From Ceratodon purpureus (taxonomy: Eukaryota; Streptophyta; Bryopsida; Pseudoditrichales; Ditrichaceae), in assembly GCA_014871385.1 (NCBI GenBank), contig CM026424.1, forward strand, positions 9,424,914-9,488,913: a stretch of DNA of 64,000 nt, read 5' to 3'. Of the stretch, positions 1-12,366 are shown in pieces (positions within the stretch are counted from its first letter, which is position 1; every line of letters starts with the position of its first letter). The translations under genes were made by a program, and so were the position numbers. Under the pieces are notes generated by a model. The model was given only the letters and a program-made list of their open reading frames with translations, searched no databases and was not told the DNA's origin.

Positions 1-532
1 CACAACTTCCCATCTAGCATCTTGGTTCGGTTGTTATGTTCAAACATGGCTCTCTATTCAAATATACGCTCAACCTTGCCAGTCTCACAGGGGACACACC
101 TTTTCTTCTCCAGCCCATCTCACTTGAAGGCTCTTGGCTTGCGGCAGGACTCGGAGCTAAAGCACTAGCGCTTCCCTGATGCTAGCAGTTGCACAAAGCT
201 CCATGAAACCCTAGCGATGCCAATACATGTTGCAAACTCCCAGTGATTACCTCGATAAGAAAGTCCAGCAACAAACAGTTGGAAACTCAACTAAAAGGAA
301 CCGCACTTGCTACCCGAAGCTGCTACAGTAACTGTGAATACCATGAGATACATATCTGTGCCATGGCAACAACGGAACACAGTGATTGCAACAGCATTTC
401 ATTTCCATAACTGGCAATTAGCAACACATAAGAAAACAATGTTACATAGTGTAGTATGTGCAGCACATTGATCACTCATAAATTGACAAGGAATCTCTCT
501 CAATATCAGTTCATGGATATGTCTGGATTTAA
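1..532. other. Intergenic, no gene seen
   Basis: Moderately AT-rich sequence without a convincing reading frame or RNA gene. It ends at the TTAA target site of the small piggyBac-type element. Confidence 0.5.
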
Positions 533-1360
533 CCCCTAAAGTTCTGATCAAAACAGCCCCTCTTCAAAGCAAGGTGGATTTTGCAAACTTGGAGTCTTTT
601 TTAGAACATCTAACCGTAAGATCTTGTAGCTAACTTCTATGTCTACATGTCCACCAAATCTCACACACTCATTCTTCACCAATTGCAAGATCGTAATGTT
701 CAAAGTAGGAAAACAAGTTTTTTTTCCTTGCAAAAAAAAGGGACAGCAGAGTTTTGAAGGCCCAAAAAACCATTTTTTTGCATTATGGATTTTGGTGGTT
801 TTGATGCACGTCAAAGAAGACTGAGTTAGCTAATTGTACTGAGAAAATTATATTCAAAAAAGTTGTGTAAAGTTGCCAAAAAAATCATTTTCCGCGGGGG
901 GGTATACTGAAATTCACAAACAAAGGCCATTTTTGGACAATAAAAATAGCATATGAAAAAAATTTGGATTAAAAATCCGAACGGTGGGAACATGCTCTAC
1001 TGCCTTTTCTATACATAGAAATTTTTATTTTTGAAATATATCAAAATCTCAATTTTTGGTGGAATTTCAAAGTTTAGTCTTTGTGCAGATTTTAGCAGTT
1101 TTGGGCAGTTTTGGGCAAAATTTGCTGCATTCACAGTGGCTTAGAACAATTCAGCAGCTGTCCAACGAGCAGTGTTTGACACTTAAACCTTCATAACTTT
1201 TGATCCCAATTTCGGAATTGAAAAATAAGAATACCCACACGAAGATCTCCGAACGCCCCACCTTCAATAAAAATTTCAGAAAATCCTGATATAAATTGCA
1301 TTGATAGGTACCTGCCCAAATTTCAAAAAAGCCCAAATGTGGCAGATTGTCCTTTAGGGG
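533..1360. mobile_element. Small non-autonomous piggyBac-type element
   Basis: An 828-bp segment lies between two TTAA tetranucleotides (529-532 and 1361-1364). Its ends are inverted copies of CCCCTAAAG. TTAA target-site duplication is the hallmark of the piggyBac superfamily. Interior sequence next to both ends resembles the ends of the large piggyBac element at 37-54 kb in opposite orientation. Examples are a shared block around ACCGTAAGATCTT near 615-630 (matched on the other strand near 53.52 kb) and TTTGGGCAGG about 46 bp inside the other end. No transposase reading frame is present, so this is probably an internally deleted or MITE-like relative mobilised in trans. Confidence 0.75.
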
Positions 1361-1737
1361 TTAACCTCCACATGGTGAGAAACTGGCGATGGTCGGCAGG
1401 CATGAGATGAAGAGATTGAAACTGTGACCAAAATCCTGGTCATGCGAAGGCTAAACTCCTTCTGAGAGCTTGGTTTTATGTCTAAGATTCAGGATTTGGA
1501 ATTTAGGATTTAAGCTTGTTTAGGTTTAAGCTTGTTTTCATTCAAAACCATGATTTTGTGAACCTTCTCAAGTTTCAACCTCTCTCTATTCTCCTTCTCT
1601 TTTCATACTATTAATCAAAGTACATTGATCTACTACATGGAATTACTTTTGTAGTCCACATAGATAGGGTAGAAAACTTTAAAAGTGGGATGGATTCTCT
1701 TTGCAATGGAACGTTCACCATTTGACTCATTAACATA

Positions 1738-1805
1738 AAAAATAATAATAATAATAATAAATTTTTATAAATAATAAATAATAAATAATAAATAATAATA
1801 ATAAA
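1738..1805. repeat. (AAT)n microsatellite
   Basis: A run of AAT/AAAT units interrupted by one short T tract. It is a simple sequence repeat in intergenic DNA. Confidence 0.9.
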
Positions 1806-3228
1806 GTGAGATGGAGCTCCTGAGTGCGTAACTTCAATCGTTGAATTCTTACTGCTTGAAGAGTGGGGGTCTGTGAAGACGGAAGAGCAGAATGTATATG
1901 ATGCTATTGAACAGAAGGTTACGCTTCACATCTCTGTGGTTACCCAAATTTATAAAGTGTAACCATCTGGTAGAACCCACATTCCAAAGAAGTTGAAATG
2001 ACTCACTGTATTATGCAAAGAAAAGAAGGTTGTGAAAATTGGAGCCTGTTGGTTACAGGAGCTCCAAATCGTGAGGCCGCTTTGCACTGTGACCGAGTTG
2101 AGAGACTGACCATCAAAAACCTAATTGAAACTAAGCCACCTTTTGGGTTATAATACTAGTGGAAAAGGTGTAAAGACTTAAATGGAATTGTTTTAGCCCG
2201 TGACCGTTTCTCACCAAAAACATTCAAATAGCTGCCATTTTTGAAGCAAGAGTAAAAAACGAAAACCAACGATTTATTTGTATTTCTGACTATAGGATTT
2301 GATTAAAATCTTTTAGAGGATCATGCACAATTTTTTTTAATAAATTTGATTGCATGCATTAGAAGATTATAGAGTTTGAATTAAAAACATAATTTTTTCA
2401 AGCATGATTAGCAGACTTTGACTTTTCTTTAATAAATATTTTGCACCAAACAAGTTAGTGGTTTGTACTAATGCAATGTACATGATATTAGTTGCTTGTG
2501 TACCAAATTTTAGATTTAAAGAAAAGGTGTAGCATTGTCAAAAAAGCTATATAGGAACTTGGATTCAGGTGATTGCCAATACTCACTCTACTTTTTTTGA
2601 TAAACCATTTTTTGTTAAAAATACAAATCCATGTAATAAAATAGATGTCTCTTCTTGAAGTAAAAATAAATATATAAAAGAGGAAAAGAAAATCTCTATC
2701 TCTTATGCGATAAAGAAAAATCTTTTTTCATCTTGACCAAAAAAGATGATAAAACTTTTGGTCTATAGAAAATGAAAATCTTTCACAATATAAGATTTTT
2801 ATTTTGATTTATTGATAATTTCAAAACCAATCATGTTCGTTACTTGTTTAAAAATCTCGAAGGTAATTAAAAGGTGTATCAAAATTTTGGATCTGCCCAA
2901 GAAGTTCAAAAAATCACTTCGAGCACTATAAATAATTTTTCCAATGTCTAGTGCATTAAAAATTATATTTCCACAAAGCTCTTGCAATTAATTTCCTATG
3001 ACTACAAAAAAATTTAAAAACTCATATCCAAATTGACATCATAGGAATCAACTCAAAATTTCAAAAAGTCGTTCAGGAATCACGATGCAAAAATAATTAT
3101 ATTTTCCAAAATATAGCAATTATATACAACATTATAAACAAAAATTTAAGTTTTTTGAAGAAATAGTTTGTTTTCATCTTGGACCCAACTGTACAAGTAT
3201 AGCAACTTTAGATGAACACCAAGTAGTG

Positions 3229-3286
3229 ACGGATTACACCCAAAATAAAAAAATAAACATAAAAAAATAAAAATGGTGTAATCCGT
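3229..3286. repeat. Perfect 12-bp inverted repeat (hairpin)
   Basis: ACGGATTACACC at 3229-3240 is matched by GGTGTAATCCGT at 3275-3286. The loop is A-rich and about 34 bp long. Flanking bases extend the pairing imperfectly (GTACAAGTAT on the left, CTTGTATAG on the right), as in a small MITE remnant. Confidence 0.6.
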
Positions 3287-5035
3287 AATTGCTTGTATAG
3301 TGCCTGAAGCCGTTTTTTGTCACAGTTGTAGTTATATAGTTTTCCACTAGTGAAAATATAATTTAAAATATTCCAATTCAAGCATTTGATTTGCCACAAT
3401 GTGAAATTCCAAAAGTCAAGTCCGAAGCCAAGAACTATGAGTTGTACATTTGAAAATTTATAGAAAAATTGAAAAAAATTAGAAAGGCGTGAAAAAAATA
3501 GGAAAAGGTGCAAAAACCAATGAAGAACATGTAGAAAAGTGGAGCATCATTAACCCTTAAGAACCCAAGAGCCTTGTCTTCTTGTGCATATTTTATTAGA
3601 ATAATTTGATAGCCTCTCAAGGATGTGTGGATCTTATTTAAACAAGATGACCAAGTTTTGCTCGAGAAGCTATTACCTTGGCCCCAAAACTTCCACAAAG
3701 TGCTACCATGTAGGCTATTTTGGAGGCGATCGCTTTCGAACTTCAACCCTTAATGTAAAGGTTGAGAGGCTGGACTTTGGACATTATTACAATCTGATTG
3801 GTGCAAACCCTTAGCCTATCATCCTCAGGTCACAGTGCGAAGCAGCCCTTACTATGCCATCATTTCCAAACAAAGTCACATGTCACACCAATAGCCCATA
3901 ACAAAATTTGCCAAGGTTCTTAGACTATTGACGACTAATCATGCTCCACAACCTTGTCATGCTTTATTAAGTAAACTCTGTGACAACCATTAGCACTAGA
4001 CCATTACTTCCCCAAAATAAACCAAATCTCAACAAATTACACCTTTATCAAAATGATGAATTCATTCGTAAGTTTTCCTCCACATATTCTTTGTTAGTAT
4101 GTACACCATCTTCTTCTATCTGAAAACCTTTTGAAAAATATATGAATTTTCAAATATTCAACTCATGGAAGCTTCACACTATGACGGGCCGAAGGCTTCA
4201 ATTTATGTATAACCAATTTATGTGTTCTCCGGACATTTGTTTTTCAGTCCAAGACTTTGAACTCTCTCTCAGTCCAAAATTTTGACAGTCGGACTGCCAG
4301 TATGAACTTTGAAGCGGCCCTGAAATGGACTAAAAGTGATATACGTTATGTCAAAGAGTAAAGCCGCGAAAGACCACAGCCTGCTACCCAGTCCTCTTCC
4401 TTCAGTACCAGGCTGGCAACTACCAGCAAAGGACTTCAGCATCTCCACCACCTCTCGTGTAGAAATCTTGCGTCATGCTCAGAAGAAGCAACCTGTACTT
4501 CTGATGAGATGTCGGGGCTAACTTTTCAATGCTAAAAATGCTGGCATACTTGAGTTTTGCTCGTATTCTTCTGAAACCATGAAAATTCTTTGAAACGAGA
4601 CGCAGGAGGGTGGTAGATATGAAGAATTTGCAGCAATTTTGTTATTAGAGACATATGATACAAATAATCTCAGGCCAATGCGTCCTTCAATAGGATACTC
4701 ATAATAGACCAAAGACAACAAAACTTCTATGCGAGGAAAACCCATCTGAGACACTCTTGGGCAGACCTAAAGAGTCTACCTAGACACTTAGGAAGTGTTG
4801 TTCAGAATTGAAGAACCTGATCAACCGAAGCACCAATCATCTAGGCTGACAGCTAACTACACGTCCTCTTCACATTGCCCTCCAACTTGGACATTCATTT
4901 GAATGAAGCCCACCTGGAACACAAGGTTGAGGAGAAATTTCCTAAACACCAAACTTTCTGGTCATCTGCACATGTACAGAGACCGGGGTCCTCGTGATAG
5001 AAAAAGACCCCACATTTTGATAAAGTACATGTATT

Positions 5036-8000
5036 TCAATGCCGCTGCATCTCCCGGAAAGTTGCGCTTGCAGAAGGGGAAAGTGTTCTGAAGAAGCGAA
5101 AGACCTGCATCACACATCCTCACCATTAGTTCATTCTAATCGCTTAAGGCCGTGCTACTAGGTTCATGAGAATGATAAAAGCATGTGGAATTATTTCACA
5201 TCATTCACATCTACAGATAAAAATCAAAAAGTACCAGCCTACTACTAAGGTAGCTTATAAATCTATATGAAGTGTTAAGAACACAAGAATAATGCAGACT
5301 CTTCAAAAGGAAGAAAACAACTTATCAGCTACAGATAAATGTCAGGACTCCCTATGATGCGACTAAGAGACCACCGTAGCCGAAGGGCAATATATGAAAC
5401 ATCAGCGTGCTACAACATCAGTTAATAGCAGGAGGTAAGCTACATACCCAGAGTTTGAAGCATGCATCAATAGTGACGGGCACAATAGCTACAAATATGT
5501 AAATGGCCGCTTGAGAGACTTCAATTCCGTAATGTTCAAGGACCATTTCTGAGACTGTCTCCCAGCCTGATTCTGAATGATATCTGTAATAGCATCAACA
5601 CCGAGTAAATTTTAGGAGGAAAATTCCCTGGTTCGAACCACCTTGAGACATGAAGACTTCGACTAAACGCCCATAATGTCTTTTACATGAAATCTTAGAT
5701 CTGCGTTTCTCTACTATGAACCTTCTTAAATTGAGCCTATATTCTATAGGAAAGACGATTCTCTTACCCAAGAAATATATCTGTGAGAAGAATAATAATG
5801 AAAGCCTTCCCGGTATCTGAAATATTTGTGAACAACCGTTCACCTGTCAACCTCATGATCGCAACCTGCAGAAAGTAATCAATCCTGGATTGTTGAGTGC
5901 CTGACCAACACAGTAACGACCTTCAAGATAATAAACATGACTGCAAGTGGCAAGTAAAAGAAACGAACGAAGTGAGGCCTAAGCGATATGGAGTTGAACC
6001 TTCTGTGGATTGAATACTAGCAAAAGTAGGATAGCCAATCCAGCAACAAAATCCGACCAGAGAGAGGCGAAGGCCTGCCTATTCTCCAGTTTGTATTCTT
6101 CTCGAAGTTCTAACCTGAATTCACCAGAGGAAAACTTCAATACCATTAAATCACATCTTGACTGAATAAAAGAAAACTCATTGCTCCAGACTCTCTGAAA
6201 TCTAACCAATGATTCCAGATGAACTGATAAAAACGATTCCGTAATTGCCGATTGTACCATCCTGCTCAAGATTTTGTACAATATCCAGACTTCGTTTAAT
6301 CATTATCCTGCCTTTAGACGAGCATCAGATTTAGCTTCAGGAAATGCAGAGAAGCACAGTTACGTACGCTTCCTCGCGAATGTGCTCAGACATCTCGTCA
6401 TCGGAGAGAGGAGGTGCTTTACCAATCTCAGCCTCAAATCGCAGACGTTGCCGTTCTAACTTTAGTGATTCGATTATTTTCAGTTTCTGAGATTCCCTAA
6501 TATCTAAAACCTTCGCGGCTAATGGAACTTTTTCCACGTACCTGCATACAGAGAATTGGTGAGCTTACAGGTCCAGTAAAGGCAAATTCTGTGCTGTCAG
6601 ATTTTTCCAAACAAAATATATCCAAGTAAAGACAGATGCTAACTTGTTGACCTTTCTACAATACGAGAGCTGCAGTAAAAAAGTAGAGAAGGATTTTCAC
6701 TTACGTCCCCAGAAACGGAACTAAAACAAAATCGTGAATGAGGTAGTCCGTGACTACAGGCACGACAATAAGAACTGCCACAAATTTAGCCTGCAAGAAC
6801 CAAGATGATAACAATGTTTAGCACCCGTGTCCCTCAAGCTAACTGCAATACATTTGCAGTAGGATTTAGTAGAGTAATTTGGAAGAAAAAATATATTTTT
6901 CATCAGTAGACACTTAAACCCTAAACCCATACTTCCCAAGACAAAATGTCACAATGAAATTTTAGGCTCAAGAATCTCATGAGTCCAATGCTACCCGTGG
7001 CGAAAGCCATGAATAAAGTAATTTCCGGCACTTGTAAACTGCCAACTCCACCTTTTATAGAATAGGTACGGAGCCCAACGAGAAATTCAATCATACGAAG
7101 TAATTATGCGTACGGGCGCAGACACATGACTCGGACGGTGCGTCAGGTGGGAAACTTACAGTAGTTCGAGAAGTAAACCTAAAAACGCGCTCCTCAAATT
7201 GGAGATCCTCCAAAACTTCGTCCTCGGGCTCAAAAATCCGAAAGAAGAGCTCCTTAATGGTCCTCTTCATTCCGCGCTCTGGCTTCGTGGGCGGCTCACG
7301 CGGTACTCCGTCCTTATCCCAATTGGGAGACGCCTCATACCACCCATCCTCCCCTCCTTCCAAATTATCCTCATACTGGTTCCAGCTATCATCAAGCCAG
7401 TCCTCCCAATCCTTACTATCAGGGTCACGCCCTGAGGCCTGAAAATCACGCACCTCATTCCGTGCGTCATTCTTCAGCTTCCATCTAAAAAACCGACTAT
7501 CATCCTCCAGCAATTGATCTATCTCATCACCCTTCCCAGAAACCGCATCCGCATCCCCATCCACAACCTCATCCCAATCCAACCTGGGCTCGAATTCCAC
7601 CTCATCCTCCTCCTCCTCAATCTCACCCTCTTCCAAATCCTCTCCACCATCCTCAAACTCCGACGCATCAATGCTCTCAAACAGAAAGTTCCGAAACCAC
7701 GACCCCGGTCCATCACCCGCCCGAGCTCTCACCCCTCTCCGCAACCTCCTGGAACAAAATCCCCCCTCTGAACCCCTCCTCCCCTGCCCCTTCCCCAACT
7801 GACCTAATCCCAAATCCAAACTCCCCTCCCTCCACGAACAACAATCAAACCCCTGCCCATCCACTCCACCTCCTCCAATGCTCCCCAACGAAGAACAACA
7901 ACAACACTTCACCCTCAATCCCTGATTAATCCTCTGCCGTCGTCCTCCCCCAATGCCGAACTCCCTCCCATCCTCACCATGCCATGAATGCGAACAACAC

Positions 8001-8281
8001 TTCACCCTCCTCCTCCCCCTAAACCCTAATTCCAAACCCCCAATCCTCCCAATCCTCCCACTTGATATCCTCCCAATCCTCCCAATCCTCCCACCATCAC
8101 CATGCCATGGATGTGAAGCACAACACTTCACCCTCCTCCGGACATGAGAATCTCTCCGATTTCCAGCAGTGAGCCACCTTGCGATGCTGCCATCGCCGAG
8201 CCGGACATGCTGCCATGGATGGGAGCTCCGGAGGGCGAGGTGTGGGGATCCCCAGCGAGTGAGGAGCAGGTCTGTTGTCAT
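5036..8281 (-). CDS. DLDG1: CemA-like chloroplast envelope protein (DLDG1 type)
   Basis: Proposed exons, all reverse strand: 7160-8281, 6995-7051, 6705-6790, 6368-6541, 6114-6000, 5768-5865, 5448-5583, 5036-5104. Phases agree and give 618 aa. The C-terminal half is the CemA/Ycf10 domain of nuclear DLDG1 (At4g31040-like), an inner-envelope protein linked to plastid H+ homeostasis and day-length-dependent greening. Family landmarks are a membrane segment beginning AKFVAVLIVVPVV, then PLAAKVLDIRE, LREEYKLENRQAFASLWSDF, GKAFIIILLTDIFLGYHSE, and a terminus ending in SPSASATFREMQRH. The N-terminal exon (about 374 aa) is long and low in complexity, with three RVKCC repeats, Gly-Arg-Ile runs and an acidic stretch. 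The start is the first in-frame ATG; transit-peptide length is unclear. The donor after exon 5 (GTTCAA) is weak. The symbol is given by homology. Confidence 0.85.
7880..8135 (-). repeat. Degenerate tandem repeat in the first exon of the DLDG1-like gene
   Basis: Three copies of a segment encoding RVKCC, two of them followed by a Ser-His-x-Trp-His-Gly stretch, lie in the extended N-terminus. Copies start near 8,130, 8,005 and 7,915 when read in reverse. Between them is a run of (TCC CAA)-type units that encode Gly-Arg-Ile repeats. Confidence 0.6.
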
Positions 8282-9792
8282 GGTGCTGCTGAGTGATCAC
8301 CATGCTGGCTCATGCTCAAGCTCATGCTCATGCTCAGCAGGCCTTCCCTTCCTCCTCCATCTCCCCTGCAGCTCCATCCCCACATTGAAGCTGCGAGACC
8401 ATGAAAACTATCTGCAATTGCACATCGTCGTCATCAGACAACTCATCACACAAATAAAGTGGGAAAAAACAAGCGGCCTCATCCCCCACCTGGGCCTCAT
8501 CCTAGTGGATCACAAAGTGGGCATCCACCCAAAACACCGTCACCTTAGGAAATATCTAACATATAAGATGATCTGGAAGTGTAGGATCTAGGAAATGGAA
8601 AGAAATTGTTGGATATGGGGACAGTGAGGGTTTTAGCGTAATCGTTTCTTGAGGAGCACATCTCGATCCAACGAAGAATCTCGGCCCCTCGCCCTCTCTC
8701 AAATATTACTGAAATGCGTCTTAGCAACTTCGTTATCTACGAATTTGTAGAAATTGTTCTAGGAGATTTACTCTTATTGATAGATTTCGTTTGTTGAGAA
8801 AAATATCAGCGCTCTGATTTGCCAAATTATATATGAAAACTTCATTTTGGTTTAGATGGAAATTCAGAATGGAAAAAAAGTTTCTGAATTTGCCGAAATT
8901 TAAGATTTCAGAAAATAAATTTGCCGAGACAATCCAAAATATCGAGTAATGGTGGTGGATTTGGGTTCTGTTACGCGTTTCGGAGCATGTACGAAGGCTA
9001 TGTACGTAGTTTATAGACTTTCGGAACTAAGATGTTGGTCGTTGGAAGTTTAAAGGCCGTTGACGGTTTAGGAGGCTAATAGGAAATATCTACCCACGAG
9101 GATGAATGCAAAATGTAAGATCTAGGAAAAGAGAAGATAGCGTCGGATATGGGTACAGTGAGGGTTTTTATCCTCAATATTGATTTTTGATGAGAAGATT
9201 AGAAAATCAATAAGAAAAAATCACATGATATCAAAATAGTTATTCATGAATTCCGATATAATTAGAAAACTATTCAAAACAATTTACACTAATAACTATA
9301 AGCATATATAAGCAGTTAAGCATATGTTAATTCACATTAATAAGTTTTTCAGATTTTCAGAATTCAGATCAATTAATAAATCCAAAGAAACTCAGATATC
9401 ATCATGTATTTTCTCAACTTATTATCTAAATAATTATTATTAAATGATCTATCATAATATACATTAATTTATAGAAGTGTTGTGTTCGAGTAATTGGATA
9501 GTTTTACGTTTAAATTATAATGAGTAAAATCACCTTCAAACAAACATAAACAATGGTGTACAAACAATAATTATTGAAGACTCCAATAAAATCAAACCAT
9601 ATTTTACTCATCAATAAACAAAATGTCTTGAGAATAGTTTAATTAAGGTTTTGTTAGTTAAAAGCTTCAATAGTAAAAAGAATCCAAAACTATAACTCTT
9701 TGTCCAAAATTTAATAGCAATGACACTTTTGTTGAAAAATATATTTTATTAAAATTTCAATCATCTACAAGGATAATTAGAATAATAAGACA
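8282..9792. other. Intergenic upstream of the DLDG1-like gene
   Basis: No supported gene. It begins with the probable 5' UTR and promoter of the DLDG1-like gene and contains a spaced direct repeat (8581-8634 and 9115-9168). From about 9.2 kb it becomes strongly AT-rich. Confidence 0.45.
8581..8634. repeat. Direct repeat, copy 1 (second copy at 9115-9168)
   Basis: The pattern GATCTAGGAAA...GGATATGGG-ACAGTGAGGGTTTT occurs twice with a few mismatches, offset by about 534 bp. TAGGAAATATCTA also recurs upstream of each copy. The origin may be a partial tandem duplication. Confidence 0.6.
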
Positions 9793-10554
9793 TTATTCAA
9801 TGTATTCTTTCACAAATTCTTTGATAGAACTAAAAAACAATATCAAAACATTATCTTTAGTTTTTGTGTCCAGTGGTTTATACGAGATATTGTCAAGTGA
9901 TTTAAACAACATATAATAATTATGATTGATAAAACGTAACATTCTTCTCTTCAATCCTTCATCATATCCATGTAATGGAATATTTTCTTTGTCCTTTAAA
10001 TACATTTGTTTAACTGAGTCCATAGTTTTTCCAAGATTGTCTTGCGATAAAATTCCTCCCCAACGAGATACTTGGCCAGTATAGTCATAAGCAAAAACAT
10101 GCAAGTTGTTTTCTAAAATCTTTATACCTCGAAATAATTCAACCTCAAAATCTCTTAATGGATTGGATGAATTGTTATGAAGGTAAACATCATATTCTAA
10201 AAAACAAAATTGAGAACCTTCAAGTATACAAATTCTTTGACAAGATGGACATTTCATTGTTCCATATGATTCTGCGTATTCACTCTTCATCAATCGCAAT
10301 ATACACGAAGAACAAAACCAATGTCCACAAGATAAGACGGTTGGCCTGCAAATATCTTGATTACACATCATGCATTCTTCATTTCCATCAAAGTCATGGT
10401 TATATACCTCAAGATGGTTTTTGTAAAAGTCTATGTAATATAAAACAAATGTTGCAACACTTGATTTATTAATATTATCGGGAAGAATATAGTTTAAACC
10501 TGCAATTGATAAACGAGGTTTATTTTTTTTGCTTTTTTTACCTCCCTTTCCCAT
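9793..10554 (-). CDS. RING-finger protein in an AT-rich island
   Basis: An intronless 253-aa frame starting at ATG 10554 (an upstream TTG is in frame but not needed). The N-terminus is very basic (MGKGGKKSKKNK). A C3HC4 RING lies near residues 60-105: CMMCNQDI, CRPTVLSCGHWFCSSCI, then CPSCQR. This suggests E3 ubiquitin-ligase activity. The remainder is rich in Asn, Lys, Ile and Tyr and matches no domain I know. Codons end overwhelmingly in A or T and flanking DNA is very AT-rich, unlike the other genes here. Possible sources are an endogenised large DNA virus, another horizontally acquired segment, or a decayed host retrocopy. Nothing in the neighbourhood decides among them. Confidence 0.65.
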   Translation of the reverse strand: MGKGGKKSKKNKPRLSIAGLNYILPDNINKSSVATFVLYYIDFYKNHLEVYNHDFDGNEECMMCNQDICRPTVLSCGHWFCSSCILRLMKSEYAESYGTMKCPSCQRICILEGSQFCFLEYDVYLHNNSSNPLRDFEVELFRGIKILENNLHVFAYDYTGQVSRWGGILSQDNLGKTMDSVKQMYLKDKENIPLHGYDEGLKRRMLRFINHNYYMLFKSLDNISYKPLDTKTKDNVLILFFSSIKEFVKEYIE

Positions 10555-12366
10555 TGATGACAAGCTTTATTAAATGATTCAAATTTCAAGGTTAATTTGT
10601 ATTTCAAAATACCATAAAATAACTTCCAATTAATTACTTTGTATATTTATAAAATTGAATTCTTTGAATATAATAAGATGAATGATATTATGGTTGTGGA
10701 ATATTTTTAAAATAATTTATTTATATAATAAATCTATTGATGATATTTATAATGATGAAAAAAGTTATGAATGAATGTTTGAAAATATATCTATACCAAT
10801 CTGACTAATATATAGAATAACTCTTTTACTTTTAAGATTTCTTTTACTTTTTATATTTCTTTTACTTTTAGAATATTTTATTTTATTTTGTTAATTTTTA
10901 GAACTTCTTTTATTTTCTTAAAATTTGTAATAATCTTTTATTTTTTGATACTTTGGAAATTTGATTTTAACCTAATTTTTTTTAGAAAATGTTTTAATAA
11001 TCCTTAAATAGTTCACAATATTTTTTTAATATTTTAATATTTGATATTTGATATTTGATAAAAAAATACTTAAACTTAGCAATAAAGCATTTCCTACAAA
11101 TAATTTTTTAATTATGACTTATTGATATTTTGGTATTTTCTAAAATTTATCATTGTGATTTTTTAAAATTATTTATAAATATTTTACTTATTCACTCTGT
11201 GCATTTAGTTCATTCATTGTATGCAATGATTCGTATATTAAGCACTGTATATGAGTAAAAAAGTTTCTTTTTAAGTTATAAATGCATAGGTTTTTGTGTG
11301 AAAGTAAAAAATATATTTTCTACATGTTCTTTCTATTAAAAATATTCAATAAATTTAGAGTGAAAAATAAAAACATTTATTTTTTACTTTAAAAAAACTA
11401 AAAAAAAAAATTCTTTATTCATTTATCTATTTTATGTAGTATATATATACTTCAAAATTTAAAAAAAATCATTTACAATGTAAAGGTTATCACTAATTTA
11501 ATATAGCATATAATAGAATGAAAAAAATAAGTTAAATAAATGATTCCTTAATAATAATAATACATATATTAAAATATGAATTAACTTCATACCTTTTAAT
11601 ATTAAAATTTATCAATAGATTGTTATAGTCATTTTAAAACCCTACGTATATTCCAATTCTAAAGCATACAAATTTAGAGCAATCAATTTCCTAATCATCA
11701 TGAATTGCCTCTTTAAAGACATTATTCTTTCATCAATTTTGGGTATTCATTATAATTATTAATGACCCTAATAGATAATACTTCATGTTCAACTCTAGAA
11801 GGAGGTACATTGAACAATATCCATTCAACTCTTTGGAAAACCCTAGGTAGGCTCTAGCAGAACATTCCAACTTGTAGGACATTATTTCCACTTCTTGCAC
11901 GATACCCTCTCCAAAATTTGGATCATAAAATCTAATTATGGTAAAAGAATTCTAAAAAAATACTATAAAACCTTGAAATTGTAATTTTAGAATTCCATAG
12001 ATTCTTTTTATAATTAATTTTATAATTCCATAGAATTCCATAAATTCCATAGATCCTTCATGAACAGTGTTCTTCATTCTAAAAAAAGGGTTCAACAAAG
12101 AATGTGCTAGGTATACATTAGTGTGCCACCTGTAGAAATGTTTTTGTTCATATTAGAAGCTTGACATGTTATTGTTCTAAACATGTTAACATCCACAAAA
12201 CAAGATCACTAGAACTAAGTCCCTCCAAAAAAATAAAAAAAAATAAAAATACAAATGCAGGAGGAGATTTTCTCAGTACAAGTTGTCAATCAATGTTAGT
12301 ACAATTGTGGCAATATGGCATGCATTCCAGCTCTAACTAAATCTATCATCTGTAATCACCGAAAGC
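10555..12366. other. AT-rich island, no further gene seen
   Basis: Extremely AT-rich sequence with long A and T runs. I see no second open frame that could be a companion gene. Composition returns towards normal after about 12.2 kb. Confidence 0.5.

Larger units (their letters stand above)
1365..5035. other. AT-rich intergenic region, no gene seen
   Basis: This 3.7-kb stretch holds microsatellite and hairpin sequence but no reading frame I can support. A slightly richer patch at about 3.54-3.80 kb has open frames on both strands without recognisable domains. The part next to 5,036 is probably the 3' UTR and flank of the DLDG1-like gene. Confidence 0.45.
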
